From Pseudomonas laurylsulfativorans (lineage in GTDB: Bacteria; Pseudomonadota; Gammaproteobacteria; Pseudomonadales; Pseudomonadaceae): 64,000 nucleotides of DNA. Shown one piece after another: positions 20,301-25,184 of this stretch. The position numbers and the translations under genes are program-made. The stretch spans positions 26,188 to 90,187 of the forward strand of contig NZ_MUJK01000017.1 in NCBI RefSeq assembly GCF_002906155.1. The letters are read 5' to 3'. Numbering within the stretch: the stretch's first letter is position 1; each line of letters begins with the position of its first letter. The notes under the pieces are model-generated. The model was not told the origin of the DNA. It saw nothing but the letters and a program-made list of their open reading frames with translations, and did not search any database.

Positions 20301-21314
20301 GCCACGGGGTGTACCGGCCACGAACAGCGTGGCTTCGGCCAGACCGTAGGAGGCCATGAAATTGCCCGCGGTGAAGCCGCAGGTCGCGAACTTCTCGGCG
20401 AAGCGCTCCAGGGTGTCGAGGCGAATCGGTTCGGAACCGGAATACGCCACGCGCCAGCCACTCAGGTCGAGCCGTTCCAGGGCCGACTCGCTGACCCGCT
20501 CGCTGCACAGGCGATAGGCAAAATCCGGACCGCCGCTGATGGTGCCGCCGTATTCACTGATCGCTTCGAGCCAGCGCAACGGCCGGCCAAGGAAATACGC
20601 CGGCGACATCAACACGCACGGCACACCGCTGAAAATCGGCTGCAGCAGGCCACCGATCAGGCCCATGTCGTGGTACAGCGGCAGCCAGCTGACGATGACG
20701 TCGTCGGGGTTCAGGTCAATGCCGAAACCGTGGCGAATCAGTAACTCGTTGGCCACCAGGTTGCCGTGGCTGACTTGCACGCCTTTGGGTAGCGCGGTGG
20801 AGCCGGAGGTGTATTGCAGGAAGGCAATGTGATCCTTCTGCAAATCCGCCGCGACCCAGCGCTCGGCCAGCTCAGCGTCAAGGGTATCGACACACAGCAA
20901 CGGCGGCGCCCCTTCTATTTGCAGCAAGGCGTCGCGCAGGCCGGCGCTGGTCAGCAGCAAGCGCGGCTGGGCATCGCTGATGATCGACAACAGACGATCC
21001 TGGTGATGACGGCGCGTCGACTCCGGCGGATAGGCTGGCACTGCGATCACGCCGGCGTACAGGCAACCGAAGAACGCCGCGACATAATCCGGACCACTGG
21101 GGAACAGCAGCACGGCGCGGTCGCCAACATTCGCCTGGGCCTGCAACGCGCCGGCAATCGTCCGCGCCCGTTGATCCAGCTCGCGATAGCTGAGCACCAC
21201 AGCTTGTTCCGGGGTCTCGGCGAGAAACCGCAAGGCCACCCGATCCGGCGTCAGGGCCGCGCGGCGCTGAAGGGCTTGGACCATTGTGCTGGGGAGTTCG
21301 AACGCGTCGGTCAT
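8316..21314 (-). CDS. pvdL: pyoverdine chromophore non-ribosomal peptide synthetase PvdL
   Basis: A 4332-residue cytoplasmic NRPS that builds the acyl-Glu-D-Tyr-Dab precursor of the pyoverdine chromophore. Order with key residues from the chosen start: fatty acyl ligase (about 1-580), carrier (GGNS, Ser611), C1 (HHIIADG, 802), A1 (YTSGSTGQPKG, about 1275), carrier (Ser1666), C2 (HHIVTEG, 1858), A2 (about 2335), carrier (GGDS, Ser2737), epimerase (HHLVVDG, 2913), C3 (HHILIDA, 3389), A3 (about 3875), carrier (Ser4270). There is no thioesterase, as expected, since the chain passes to later synthetases. The A3 pocket residues, read by alignment to GrsA, give D-I-W-E-L-T-A-D-D, the known 2,4-diaminobutyrate code. 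The epimerase follows the Tyr module. The ATG at 21314 has AGGA upstream; a longer frame to 21377 would run into the REPIN. Transcription should be PvdS-dependent. Confidence 0.95.
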   Translation of the reverse strand: MTDAFELPSTMVQALQRRAALTPDRVALRFLAETPEQAVVLSYRELDQRARTIAGALQAQANVGDRAVLLFPSGPDYVAAFFGCLYAGVIAVPAYPPESTRRHHQDRLLSIISDAQPRLLLTSAGLRDALLQIEGAPPLLCVDTLDAELAERWVAADLQKDHIAFLQYTSGSTALPKGVQVSHGNLVANELLIRHGFGIDLNPDDVIVSWLPLYHDMGLIGGLLQPIFSGVPCVLMSPAYFLGRPLRWLEAISEYGGTISGGPDFAYRLCSERVSESALERLDLSGWRVAYSGSEPIRLDTLERFAEKFATCGFTAGNFMASYGLAEATLFVAGTPRGQGIGNLRVDDLALTQNRAEPGEGSPIMSCGVSQPDHAVLIVDPASLTEVGDNAVGEVWAAGPSIAHGYWRNPEASAKTFVQHAGQTWLRTGDLGFMRNGELFITGRLKDMLILRGHNLYPQDIELTVEREVEVVRKGRVAAFAVNVDGQEGIGIAAEISRSVQKILPPEALIKAIRQAVAEAYQEAPSVVVLLNPGALPKTSSGKLQRSACRNRLVDGSLDSYAVYPSASTESAGQIESGSELQSLIGRIWCEQLQVKQVGADDHFFLLGGNSIAATQVVARLREELGLELNLRLLFEAPTLAAFADGVARQQQDGGLAQGAITALSRQQPMPQSLAQNRLWITWQLDPRSSAYNIPGALRLRGELDEEALRVSFQQLIERHESLRTRFFERDGVALQQVDPAAGFNLQMIDISDLPVAEREARALQIREDEARTQFDLEQGPLLWVTLVRLDDEDHQLLVTLHHIIADGWSLNVLIDEFSRLYAAASQGQQALLAPLPTQYADYGSWQRQWLAQGEGERQLAYWKAQLGDEHPVLSLATDHPRPAQQLRSAARHTVRLGATLSDAIRQTAQAHESTSFMLLLAAFQGLLHRYSGQRDIRIGVPNANRPRLETQGLIGFFINTQVLRAQVDSRLPFVELLAQTRLTALDAQAHQDLPFEQLLEAFPQAREQGLFQVMFNHQQRDLSALRRLPGLLAEELPWHSREAKFDLQLHSEEDRNGRLTLSFDYASELFDTTTIERLAEHFSNLLQAICEQPATAIGDLPLLTATEQHQQSNWATAACAAANQWLPEWLNEQARQTPQRTALVWDGGSLDFAELHTQANRLAHYLRDKGVGPDVCVAIACERSPQLLVGLLAIIKAGGAYVPLDPDYPTERLAYMLSDSGVELLLTQTQWLERLPATDGVSVIAMDALHLESWPSHAPGLHLHGDNLAYVIYTSGSTGQPKGVGNTHAALAERLQWMQATYRLNETDVLMQKAPISFDVSVWECFWPLITGARLLIAGSGEHRDPHRIAQLVQAYGVTTLHFVPPLLSLFIDEPLSAECTSLRRVFSGGEALPAELRNRVLAQLPGVQLHNRYGPTETAINVTHWHCSSVDGERSPIGRPLGNVICRVLDSDLNPVPAGVPGELCISGVGLARGYLGRPALTAERFVVDPLGEPGARLYRTGDRVRWTAHGVIEYLGRLDQQVKLRGFRVEPQEIEARLLAQDGVTQAVVLVRETVAGAQLIGYYTSADNAGDEAGQTARLKSALAAELPEYMVPAQLMRLDAMPLSPSGKLDRRALPEPQWQVREHVEPVSELERHIAGIWREVLGLAQVGLRDDFFALGGHSLLATQIISRTRQACDVELPLRALFEHSELGAFAEQVRLIQASGSTNKQPPIEKVDRSQVVPLSYSQQRMWFLWQMEPDSPAYNVGGMARLRGVLDVARFEAALQALIMRHETLRTTFPSIDGVARQQVHAQSDVRMAWKDFTALDAEGREWQVQQLADDEAHKPFDLETGPLLRACLVKTAEQEHYLVLTLHHIVTEGWAMDIFARELSALYEAFVDERESPLAPLPVQYLDYSVWQRQWLESGERQRQLDYWTTQLGREHPLLELPADRPRPPVQSHQGELYRFDLSDDLAARVRAFNAQHGLTLFMTMTAALAAVLYRYSGQNDLRIGAPVANRIRPESEGLIGAFLNTQVLRCQLDGQMSVGELFEQVRHTVIEGQSHQDLPFDHLVEALQPPRSAAYNPLFQVMCNVQRWEFQQSRTLAGMTVEYLVNDARATKFDLNLEVTDLDHRLGCCLTYSTDLFDEPRIARMAAHWRNLLEALIADPQQRLSELPLLDAGEQQHLLNSLGVEAGEHRLDQCIHHLIAEQALMRKDAPALTFAGQTLSYAELDSRANRLAWMLRERGVGPQVRVGLALERSLEMVVGLLAILKAGGAYVPLDPEYPLDRLHYMIEDSGIGLLLSDAAMFKALGELPSTVGRWCVEEDAAALANYPATELPSISLAQHQAYLIYTSGSTGKPKGVVVSHGEIAMHCRAVIERFGMRPDDCELHFYSINFDAATERLLVPLLSGAQVVLRAQGQWDAQEICGLIRRHHINVLGFTPSYGSQLAQWLATQNEVLPVRMIITGGEALTGEHLARIRAAFKPSQFFNAYGPTETVVMPLASLAPEVLEEGAGSVPIGSVIGDRVAYILDADLALVPQGATGELYVGGAGLAQGYHQRPGMTAERFVADPFVANGGRIYRTGDLVRQRDDGLVEYLGRIDHQVKIRGFRIELGEIETRLLEHESVREAVVLALDAPSGKQLVGYLVSDIAGQSEAQQSALREALKAHLKLQLPDYMVPTHLILLTSMPLTTNGKLDRRALPAPDPELNRQQYVAPSNELELTLAQIWCEVLNVEQVGLNDNFFELGGDSILSIQVVSRARQQGIHFSPRDLFQHQTVQTLAAVATRTEQVSAEQGLIMGESRLTPIQHWFFDTEIPQRQHWNQALLLQPTAPLEPHRLEQALLAVIEQHDALRLRFSRITGQWLAQHQTIPDAPVLWQVRVSSMDKCPALFADAQRSLDLEEGPLMRVLLVDGPEGQQRLFIAIHHLVVDGVSWRVLLDDLQTVYRQLDAQQSVKLPAKTSAFKDWAARLQAYAGSESLREELSWWQTQLAGPSAELPCDHLGGGRQNRHAQTVSVRLDSERTRQLLQQAPSAYRTQVNDLLLTALARVLCRWSGHASALIQLEGHGREALFEEIDLTRSVGWFTSAYPLRLTPSNIEEAAGQGASIKAIKEQLRAVPHKGLGYGVLRYLADDLSRQSMAGLPVAPITFNYLGQFDQSFGDDALFHPLDEAIGAAHDANAPLPNELSVDSQVYGGELVMRWTFSAERFDAQTINDLADAYMGELQSLIEHCLRDDAGGLTPSDFPLAQLNQTQLDALPVPAAVIEDVYPLTPMQEGMLLHTLLEPGTGLYYMQDRYRINSELDPQRFAQAWQAVIARHEALRASFCWNVGEDMLQVIHKPGSTPIEYLDWSDITEAEQEPKLQALLKTERETGFDLLNQAPFHLRLIRVGAARYWFMMSNHHILIDAWCRSLLMNDFFEIYSALGEGRDTQLAVPPRYRDYIGWLQRQSLAEARQWWKTNLQGFERTTPIPSDRPLLREHAGDSGGMIVGDCYTRLDARDGAQLRELAQAHQLTINTFAQAAWALVLRRLSGDRDVLFGVTVAGRPVDMPQMQRTVGLFINSIALRVKMPEDGQRCSVRQWLTGLLDNNMQLREYEYLPLVNIQEQSELPKGQPLFDSLFVFENAPVETSVLDRAQSLNATSDSGRTHTNFPLTAVCYPGDDLGLHLSYDQRYFDEATVERMLGEFKRLLLALVDGFHGDMADLPLLGAQEQDFLLHGCNQSAHDYPLEQSYVALFETRVARHPQRIAASCLDRQYSYLELNERSNRLGHALIAAGVGRDQPVALLAERSLELLGMIIGSFKAGAGYLPLDPGLPSQRLNRIIDLSRTPLLVCTQACREQAQVLLDEFGCSSRPRLLVWEEVQALALSADNPGLYSSPDNLAYVIYTSGSTGLPKGVMVEQRGMLNNQLSKVPYLNLSDADVIAQTASQSFDISVWQFLAAPLFGARVDIVPNTIAHDPQGLLAHVATQGITVLESVPSLIQGMLAQERMSLDGLRWMLPTGEAMPPELAHQWLQRYPDIGLVNAYGPAECSDDVAFFRVDLASTRGSFLPIGTPTDNNLLYVLDDALDLVPLGAVGELCVAGTGVGRGYVSDPLRTAPVFVPNPFGAPGERLYRTGDLARRRSDGVLEYVGRVDHQVKIRGYRIELGEIEARLHEQAEIRDAAVGVQEGVNGKHLVGYLVAADASLDSSERLERIKLRLRAELPEYMVPLHWLWLDKLPLNANGKLDRKALPALEIGQIGRQDYLAPRNDLEQTLADIWAEVLKVEQVGVRDNFFELGGHSLLATQIASRVQKTLQRDVPLRAMFECSTVEELAGYIDGLAASEITEEKVDRLNDLMAELEGF

Positions 21315-21340
21315 GAGGTTTCCTGCCTGATTTCGGCTTG

Positions 21341-21438
21341 GTAGGAGCGAGCCTGCTCGCGAAAATCCGGAGAACACCGCGGGGTGTCAGGCGCCCATCG
21401 TCATCGTTGACGACCATCGCGAGCGAGCTCGCTCCTAC
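21341..21438. repeat. REPIN (inverted pair of REP sequences) in the pvdL leader
   Basis: GTAGGAGCGAGCCTGCTCGC starts at 21341, and an inverted copy (TCGCGAGCGAGCTCGCTCCTAC) ends at 21438. The copies are typical Pseudomonas REPs: each is an imperfect hairpin with a GTAG head. The pair lies between the PvdS-type box and the pvdL start codon, so it is probably transcribed in the pvdL leader. Confidence 0.85.
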
Positions 21439-21477
21439 AGGGTGATGAAGGTTGCGCAGTGCAATTCACCAATGAGA

Positions 21478-21501
21478 ACGGATGACGTCTGGAAATAATT
21501 A
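21478..21501 (-). promoter_or_regulatory. PvdS-dependent promoter box of pvdL
   Basis: On the minus strand TAATT-N16-CGT, one base off the PvdS (iron-starvation) consensus TAAAT-N16-CGT. It is about 164 bases upstream of the pvdL ATG, in the correct orientation. Confidence 0.7.
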
Positions 21502-21594
21502 GTCGCCAGGCTGGAACACCAAGCGCGCTGAAGTGCGTCAGCGTGTCGCAGTTCTCACTCTGCACCTTTGTAGCGCATTAGTTCTTTTTCTCAT

Positions 21595-21623
21595 TTGACA
21601 ATCATTATCATTAAGCCTAATTT
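21595..21623 (+). promoter_or_regulatory. pvdS promoter with overlapping Fur box
   Basis: A vegetative promoter TTGACA (21595-21600), 17-base spacer, TAATTT (21618-21623). Bases 21597-21615 match the 19-base Fur consensus at 14 positions (GACAATCATTATCATTAAG), covering the -35 and spacer. Ferric Fur bound there would block RNA polymerase. The pvdS start codon lies about 75 bases downstream. Confidence 0.85.
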
Positions 21624-21697
21624 GTCGCTCGATTGTGCAGGACGGCCCCCCGGTTTATCCCCCGTCCCACTAACCTTTTGGCAGCAGGGTGATTTCC

Positions 21698-22246
21698 ATG
21701 ATGGAACCAGTGTCCACAAGCAGGTGCGATACACCGCTACTTCAGGCATTCGTCGACAATCGACTGATTCTGGTGAAGATCGCAGCCCGAATTACCGGTT
21801 GCCGTTCACGTGCCGAAGATGTTGTGCAGGACGCGTTCTTCCGACTGCAATCGGCCCCGCCCATCACCAGTTCGATCAAGGCTCAGCTCAGCTACCTGTT
21901 CCAGATCGTGCGCAACCTGGCGATCGACCACTACCGCAAGCAGGCGCTGGAGCAGAAGTATTCCGGTCCTGAAGAGGAAGGGCTGAATGTGGTGATCCAG
22001 GGTGCGTCACCGGAAACGTCGCATATCAACTTCTCGACGCTGGAGCACATCGCCGACGCGTTGACCGAGTTGCCGAGTCGCACCCGCTACGCCTTCGAGA
22101 TGTATCGCCTGCACGGCGTACCGCAAAAAGACATCGCCAAGGAGCTCGGTGTCTCGCCGACCCTGGTGAACTTCATGATCCGGGATGCGCTGGTGCACTG
22201 CCGCAAGGTGTCGGGCAAGCGTGGGGATACGGTTTCCCGGCATTAA
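21698..22246 (+). CDS. pvdS: ECF sigma factor PvdS (pyoverdine biosynthesis)
   Basis: An extracytoplasmic-function sigma factor of 182 residues that directs RNA polymerase to pyoverdine promoters under iron starvation. Region 2 is seen in RCDTPLLQAFVDNR...AEDVVQDAFFRL...YLFQIVRNLAIDHYRK, and region 4 in ALTELPSRTRYAFEMYRLHG..QKDIAKELGVSPTLVNFMIRDAL. This motif string is that of PvdS/PfrI/PbrA. The start is one of two tandem ATGs (21698 or 21701), preceded by AGGG; an upstream in-frame GTG at 21689 is less likely. It is divergent from pvdL, the usual synteny in fluorescent pseudomonads. In P. aeruginosa PvdS activity is restrained by the anti-sigma FpvR, which is not in this window. Confidence 0.95.
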   Translation: MMEPVSTSRCDTPLLQAFVDNRLILVKIAARITGCRSRAEDVVQDAFFRLQSAPPITSSIKAQLSYLFQIVRNLAIDHYRKQALEQKYSGPEEEGLNVVIQGASPETSHINFSTLEHIADALTELPSRTRYAFEMYRLHGVPQKDIAKELGVSPTLVNFMIRDALVHCRKVSGKRGDTVSRH

Positions 22247-22268
22247 GGTCCGGTACTTCAGCGCCTCC

Positions 22269-22340
22269 ATCGCGAGCAAGCTCGCTCCTGCATTTGCCCT
22301 GTGTACGCAGGACCCTTTGGGAGCGAGCCTGCTCGCGATG
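22269..22340. repeat. REPIN downstream of pvdS
   Basis: ATCGCGAGCAAGCTCGCTCC at 22269 and an inverted copy GGGAGCGAGCCTGCTCGCGA ending near 22340. Same REP family as in the pvdL leader. It lies between the convergent ends of pvdS and the acetyltransferase gene and may act as a terminator or mRNA stabiliser. Confidence 0.8.
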
Positions 22341-22378
22341 GGGCACTCAAGACCACCAAGGATCTTGAGCCTCAAGCA

Positions 22379-23392
22379 TCAGGCCAAACGGCACCGATCA
22401 AAAAACCGCTCCCGCCCCAACACCATCAAGGCCGCGCGCTTATGCGGAAAGTCGAACTCTTTCTCGCAGTGAAAGCACTGGTTCTGCATGTACCCGATCA
22501 TCTTCGCGTTATCGGCACGAGGCTCGGCCACCACGCGCTGCGTGCGCGGATCATCGAGAAACAGGTAGTGCACCAGCGCCGATAACCAGCTTGCCACCTT
22601 GTGCGGACCGCGATGGTTTTCCTCGCCCACCAGCATGTGGATGCCACGGTCGTAATCGCCGGCGTCGTAGAACGGTGCGATGCGATCTTCCTTGGCCCAG
22701 TAGGCTTCGAAGTAAGCGAATGGTTGATCATCGAAACAGCCGATCAGCGTCAGGGTGTGCGGGTCGGCCTCGAGTTTGCTCAGGTACTCGCGATGCTGTT
22801 CGAGGCTGCCCTCTTCCTGCCAGAAACTGGCGACCCGCGGGCTGTTCTGCCAGCGATTGAAACGCGCCAGGTCTTGCTCGATTTCCAGCGTGCGCAAAGA
22901 AACCCAGGCCCCCAGCCGCGCATCGAAACGTCGATACACTTCACCCCGGGGTTTGACCGGTCGCAGCGGATGACGCTTGCCGCCGGTGATGACCATTTGC
23001 TGCGGATAGCTGCCAGTCAGGGAGTGCCCCAGCCACGGCTGCGGCAACTGCCAGAACAAGGTGCGCTCACAGTGATACTGGCCGCTGACGGGGGTCGGGA
23101 CCAGCAAGCCGCTGAGCACGGCTTCGGTCGGCACGTCCTGCAGTTGCCAGACCAGGCGCAGACAGTCCGGGTCGCGGGCAAACAGCCAGTAACAGGCCGC
23201 CCAAAACGCCTGTCCTTCAGAGCGGTTGAATCGCTCTAGCAGGTGCACGTGCAACTCGGGGCCACGAACCAGCCGCAGAGTGAGCAGCGGTTGCCCTTCC
23301 AGGCTGAGGCTCAGGCGGCATTCGGTTTCATCAGCGGCAAGACGACTGCCATTGGGCAGGCACAGGGCAGTCAGGTCATTCAGATTGGACAT
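22379..23392 (-). CDS. pvdYII: siderophore GNAT acetyltransferase, probable hydroxyornithine acetylase
   Basis: A 337-residue GNAT protein of the IucB/RhbD/AlcB type. The C-terminal half (about residues 160-335) is the acetyltransferase: FNRWQNSPRVASFWQEEGS, GCFDDQPFAYFEAYWAKEDRI, the acceptor/CoA part DRGIHMLVGEENHRGPHK, and ADNAKMIGYMQNQCF near the end. The N-terminal 150 residues form a separate family-typical domain. The known role of PvdYII is acetylation of N5-hydroxyornithine for pyoverdine; the product here is inferred from context. A consensus PvdS box lies just upstream, so it is co-regulated with pvdL. It is separated from pvdS by a REPIN. The alternative is another hydroxylamine acyltransferase of the same fold. 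Confidence 0.75.
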   Translation of the reverse strand: MSNLNDLTALCLPNGSRLAADETECRLSLSLEGQPLLTLRLVRGPELHVHLLERFNRSEGQAFWAACYWLFARDPDCLRLVWQLQDVPTEAVLSGLLVPTPVSGQYHCERTLFWQLPQPWLGHSLTGSYPQQMVITGGKRHPLRPVKPRGEVYRRFDARLGAWVSLRTLEIEQDLARFNRWQNSPRVASFWQEEGSLEQHREYLSKLEADPHTLTLIGCFDDQPFAYFEAYWAKEDRIAPFYDAGDYDRGIHMLVGEENHRGPHKVASWLSALVHYLFLDDPRTQRVVAEPRADNAKMIGYMQNQCFHCEKEFDFPHKRAALMVLGRERFFDRCRLA

Positions 23393-23432
23393 GGGTCGGG
23401 CTCACGATAATCGTCGACAGTTCAACGAGGTG

Positions 23433-23456
23433 ACGTGAGCCACGGCGGGAAATTTA
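23433..23456 (-). promoter_or_regulatory. PvdS-dependent promoter box of the acetyltransferase gene
   Basis: On the minus strand TAAAT-N16-CGT, a perfect match to the PvdS box. The CGT end is about 41 bases upstream of the ATG at 23392. Confidence 0.8.
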
Positions 23457-23467
23457 GGCAAAGACCG

Positions 23468-24286
23468 TCAATTGGCGACGTGTGACGCCGGTTCGCTGTG
23501 CGGGACAGGCACCACCGCAATCTTGTACGGGTCGAAAATCCTCAGCATCTGGCCGTTGTCCCGCAAGCCTTGCAACAGCTTGCCGAAGGCTTCACCACTG
23601 ATGGGCGCGGCCGGACGCAGAATGGCATAGTGGTGATAGATCTGATCGATGCGATCGGACACCAGTAACTCGCTGGCGACTTTCAGATTGCGCAGAAAGT
23701 AGTCGCTCAGATAAGAGCGCGTGACCAAGGCGATGTCGGCCCGGCCGCGCAACACCATCAGCAAATTGCTGTCATGGGAATAGGTCACGGTGGCGTTGTA
23801 GTTTTTCGCCAGGTACTGGGGTTCGGCGTTGAAGTTGGCGAACTCGTAGTGATAGCCACTGAACAGTGCCAGGCGCTTGCCGCTCAGGTCGGCAAAATAG
23901 TTTTGCTGCCGGTCGGGCAGTCGTTGCGCGACAAAAATCTCGGCGTCTTCCAGCCCCATGTCGACAGTGGTATGAGGAATGTCTTCCCAACCCCAGGCAG
24001 GATTTTCGAAGATGGCCATGTCGATCCGGCCCTGCTTGAGGTCACCGAAGCGACGGGGTATGGACGTGGGCACCAGGACAAACTGGTAATCGCTTTGCGA
24101 TGCGTTCAGGGCCTCGACCAGTTGCGGCAGCAACCCGGTATCGGCTCCGGATTCCGGGCGCACGGTGTAGGGCGGAAAGTGCGCAGCACCTATACGCACC
24201 AGTTGTGCAGCCTGGGACGGCATCATCACTGACACTGCAAGCATCGCCAGCAAAAGCCGCGAGGCTGTCCGAATTGGCGAACCCAT
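23468..24286 (-). CDS. periplasmic solute-binding protein (family 3 type)
   Basis: A 272-residue exported protein of the bacterial extracellular solute-binding family 3 fold. A signal peptide (SRLLLAMLAVSVMMPSQAA) is followed by VRIGAAHFPPYTVRPESGADTGLLPQLVEALN, the standard first strand and ligand loop, then RFGDLKQGRIDMAIFENPAW, RLALFSGYHYEF and LRGRADIALVTRSYLSDYF. There is no ABC permease nearby, so it is an orphan binding protein or a sensor-like protein. The ATG at 24286 gives a standard signal peptide; the frame is open to 24307. Its stop lies 75 bases from the acetyltransferase start, with the PvdS box between, so a shared operon is unlikely. Ligand unknown (amino acid or amine-like by family). 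Confidence 0.7.
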   Translation of the reverse strand: MGSPIRTASRLLLAMLAVSVMMPSQAAQLVRIGAAHFPPYTVRPESGADTGLLPQLVEALNASQSDYQFVLVPTSIPRRFGDLKQGRIDMAIFENPAWGWEDIPHTTVDMGLEDAEIFVAQRLPDRQQNYFADLSGKRLALFSGYHYEFANFNAEPQYLAKNYNATVTYSHDSNLLMVLRGRADIALVTRSYLSDYFLRNLKVASELLVSDRIDQIYHHYAILRPAAPISGEAFGKLLQGLRDNGQMLRIFDPYKIAVVPVPHSEPASHVAN

Positions 24287-24379
24287 CAAAACAACCCCAC
24301 TCCCCAATAAAACGGCATCAATGCCTTCAAGCTAGGCGCTTTTGTCCAGTTAGCCAGTTTAATGCAGGCCAATACAAGC

Positions 24380-25006
24380 TTATTGCCGGTCTCCCAGCAC
24401 CAGAATCAACGCTTCATCGGCCAACTGATCAAGGCTCATGCTACCGCCGGCGCGAAACCAGGTGGTGGTCCAGGACAATGCGCCGGTCAGGAAGCGTCGG
24501 GTAATGAACACATCACCGCGGATAAACCCGGCGGTCTTGGCTTCGCCCAGGATTTGCAGCCAGATGTCTTCGTAGATATCGCGCAGCGCCAGGACCTTGG
24601 CCTGGCCGTCTTCGGACAGCGAGCGCCATTCGTAGACCAGCACCGCCATGGCCTCGCCGCTGCCGCCCATGATCGACTGCAATTCACAGCGGATCAGCGC
24701 CAGCACCCGCTCGCGCACATTGCCCGCCTCGGCGATGGCTGCACGCATCAACGCGGTGTTGTAGAGGATGGTTTCCTCCATCACCGCGCGCAGGATTTCG
24801 TCCTTGCTTTTGAAGTGATGGAAAATACTCCCGGACTGAATGCCCACGGCACCGGCCAGGTCGCGCACGGTCGTGCGCTCATAGCCTTTATTGCGGAACA
24901 GGTGGGCCGCCACTTGCAGCAGCTTGCCCCGGGCGCTGTCCGGATCGGTCAATTGGCCGTCGTCCACCAATTCGCGCATGACCCTCAGGGCTTTTTGCTC
25001 GTCCAC
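24380..25006 (-). CDS. atuR: TetR-family repressor AtuR of the acyclic terpene operon
   Basis: A TetR regulator of 208 residues divergent from atuA. The N-terminal helix-turn-helix is visible as ARGKLLQVAAHLFRNKGYER and VRDLAGAVGIQSGSIFHHFKSKDEI. The C-terminal half should bind the inducer, in P. aeruginosa thought to be an acyl-CoA from citronellol/geraniol breakdown. I chose the GTG at 25006 because AGGAGA lies about 7 bases upstream; the frame is open to a TTG at 25030. Two inverted copies of a 16-base site between atuR and atuA are the probable operators, so it likely represses atuA-F and perhaps itself. Assignment rests on family plus synteny. Confidence 0.85.
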   Translation of the reverse strand: MDEQKALRVMRELVDDGQLTDPDSARGKLLQVAAHLFRNKGYERTTVRDLAGAVGIQSGSIFHHFKSKDEILRAVMEETILYNTALMRAAIAEAGNVRERVLALIRCELQSIMGGSGEAMAVLVYEWRSLSEDGQAKVLALRDIYEDIWLQILGEAKTAGFIRGDVFITRRFLTGALSWTTTWFRAGGSMSLDQLADEALILVLGDRQ

Positions 25007-25094
25007 CCGTTCTCTCCTACAGTCGATCAATCAATAACGCCGATCCCCCCGAAAACAGCGGGGTTGCGCGGGCAATTTAAGCTCATGGATGCAA

Positions 25095-25110
25095 CCAAGC
25101 AAGCGCTTGG
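25095..25110 (+). promoter_or_regulatory. AtuR operator, copy 1
   Basis: CCAAGCAAGCGCTTGG. It contains the perfect 10-base palindrome CAAGCGCTTG (25100-25109) and is the exact reverse complement of copy 2. Confidence 0.75.
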
Positions 25111-25137
25111 GCAGAAGATAATCAAGTCATTTACAAA

Positions 25138-25153
25138 CCAAGCGCTTGCTTGG
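25138..25153 (+). promoter_or_regulatory. AtuR operator, copy 2
   Basis: CCAAGCGCTTGCTTGG, with palindromic core at 25139-25148. The centre-to-centre distance of the two cores is 39 bases. This copy is 32 bases upstream of the atuA ATG, so it probably overlaps the atuA promoter or start point. Confidence 0.75.
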
Positions 25154-25184
25154 TAATGTCGATGCACTTCGGTTGGAGGTGGCT

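Noticed and set aside
8826..20744. Very long plus-strand open frames opposite pvdL (up to about 760 codons)
   Set aside because: They are antisense reflections of high-GC coding sequence. They show no domain, no ribosome sites and cross several NRPS domains.
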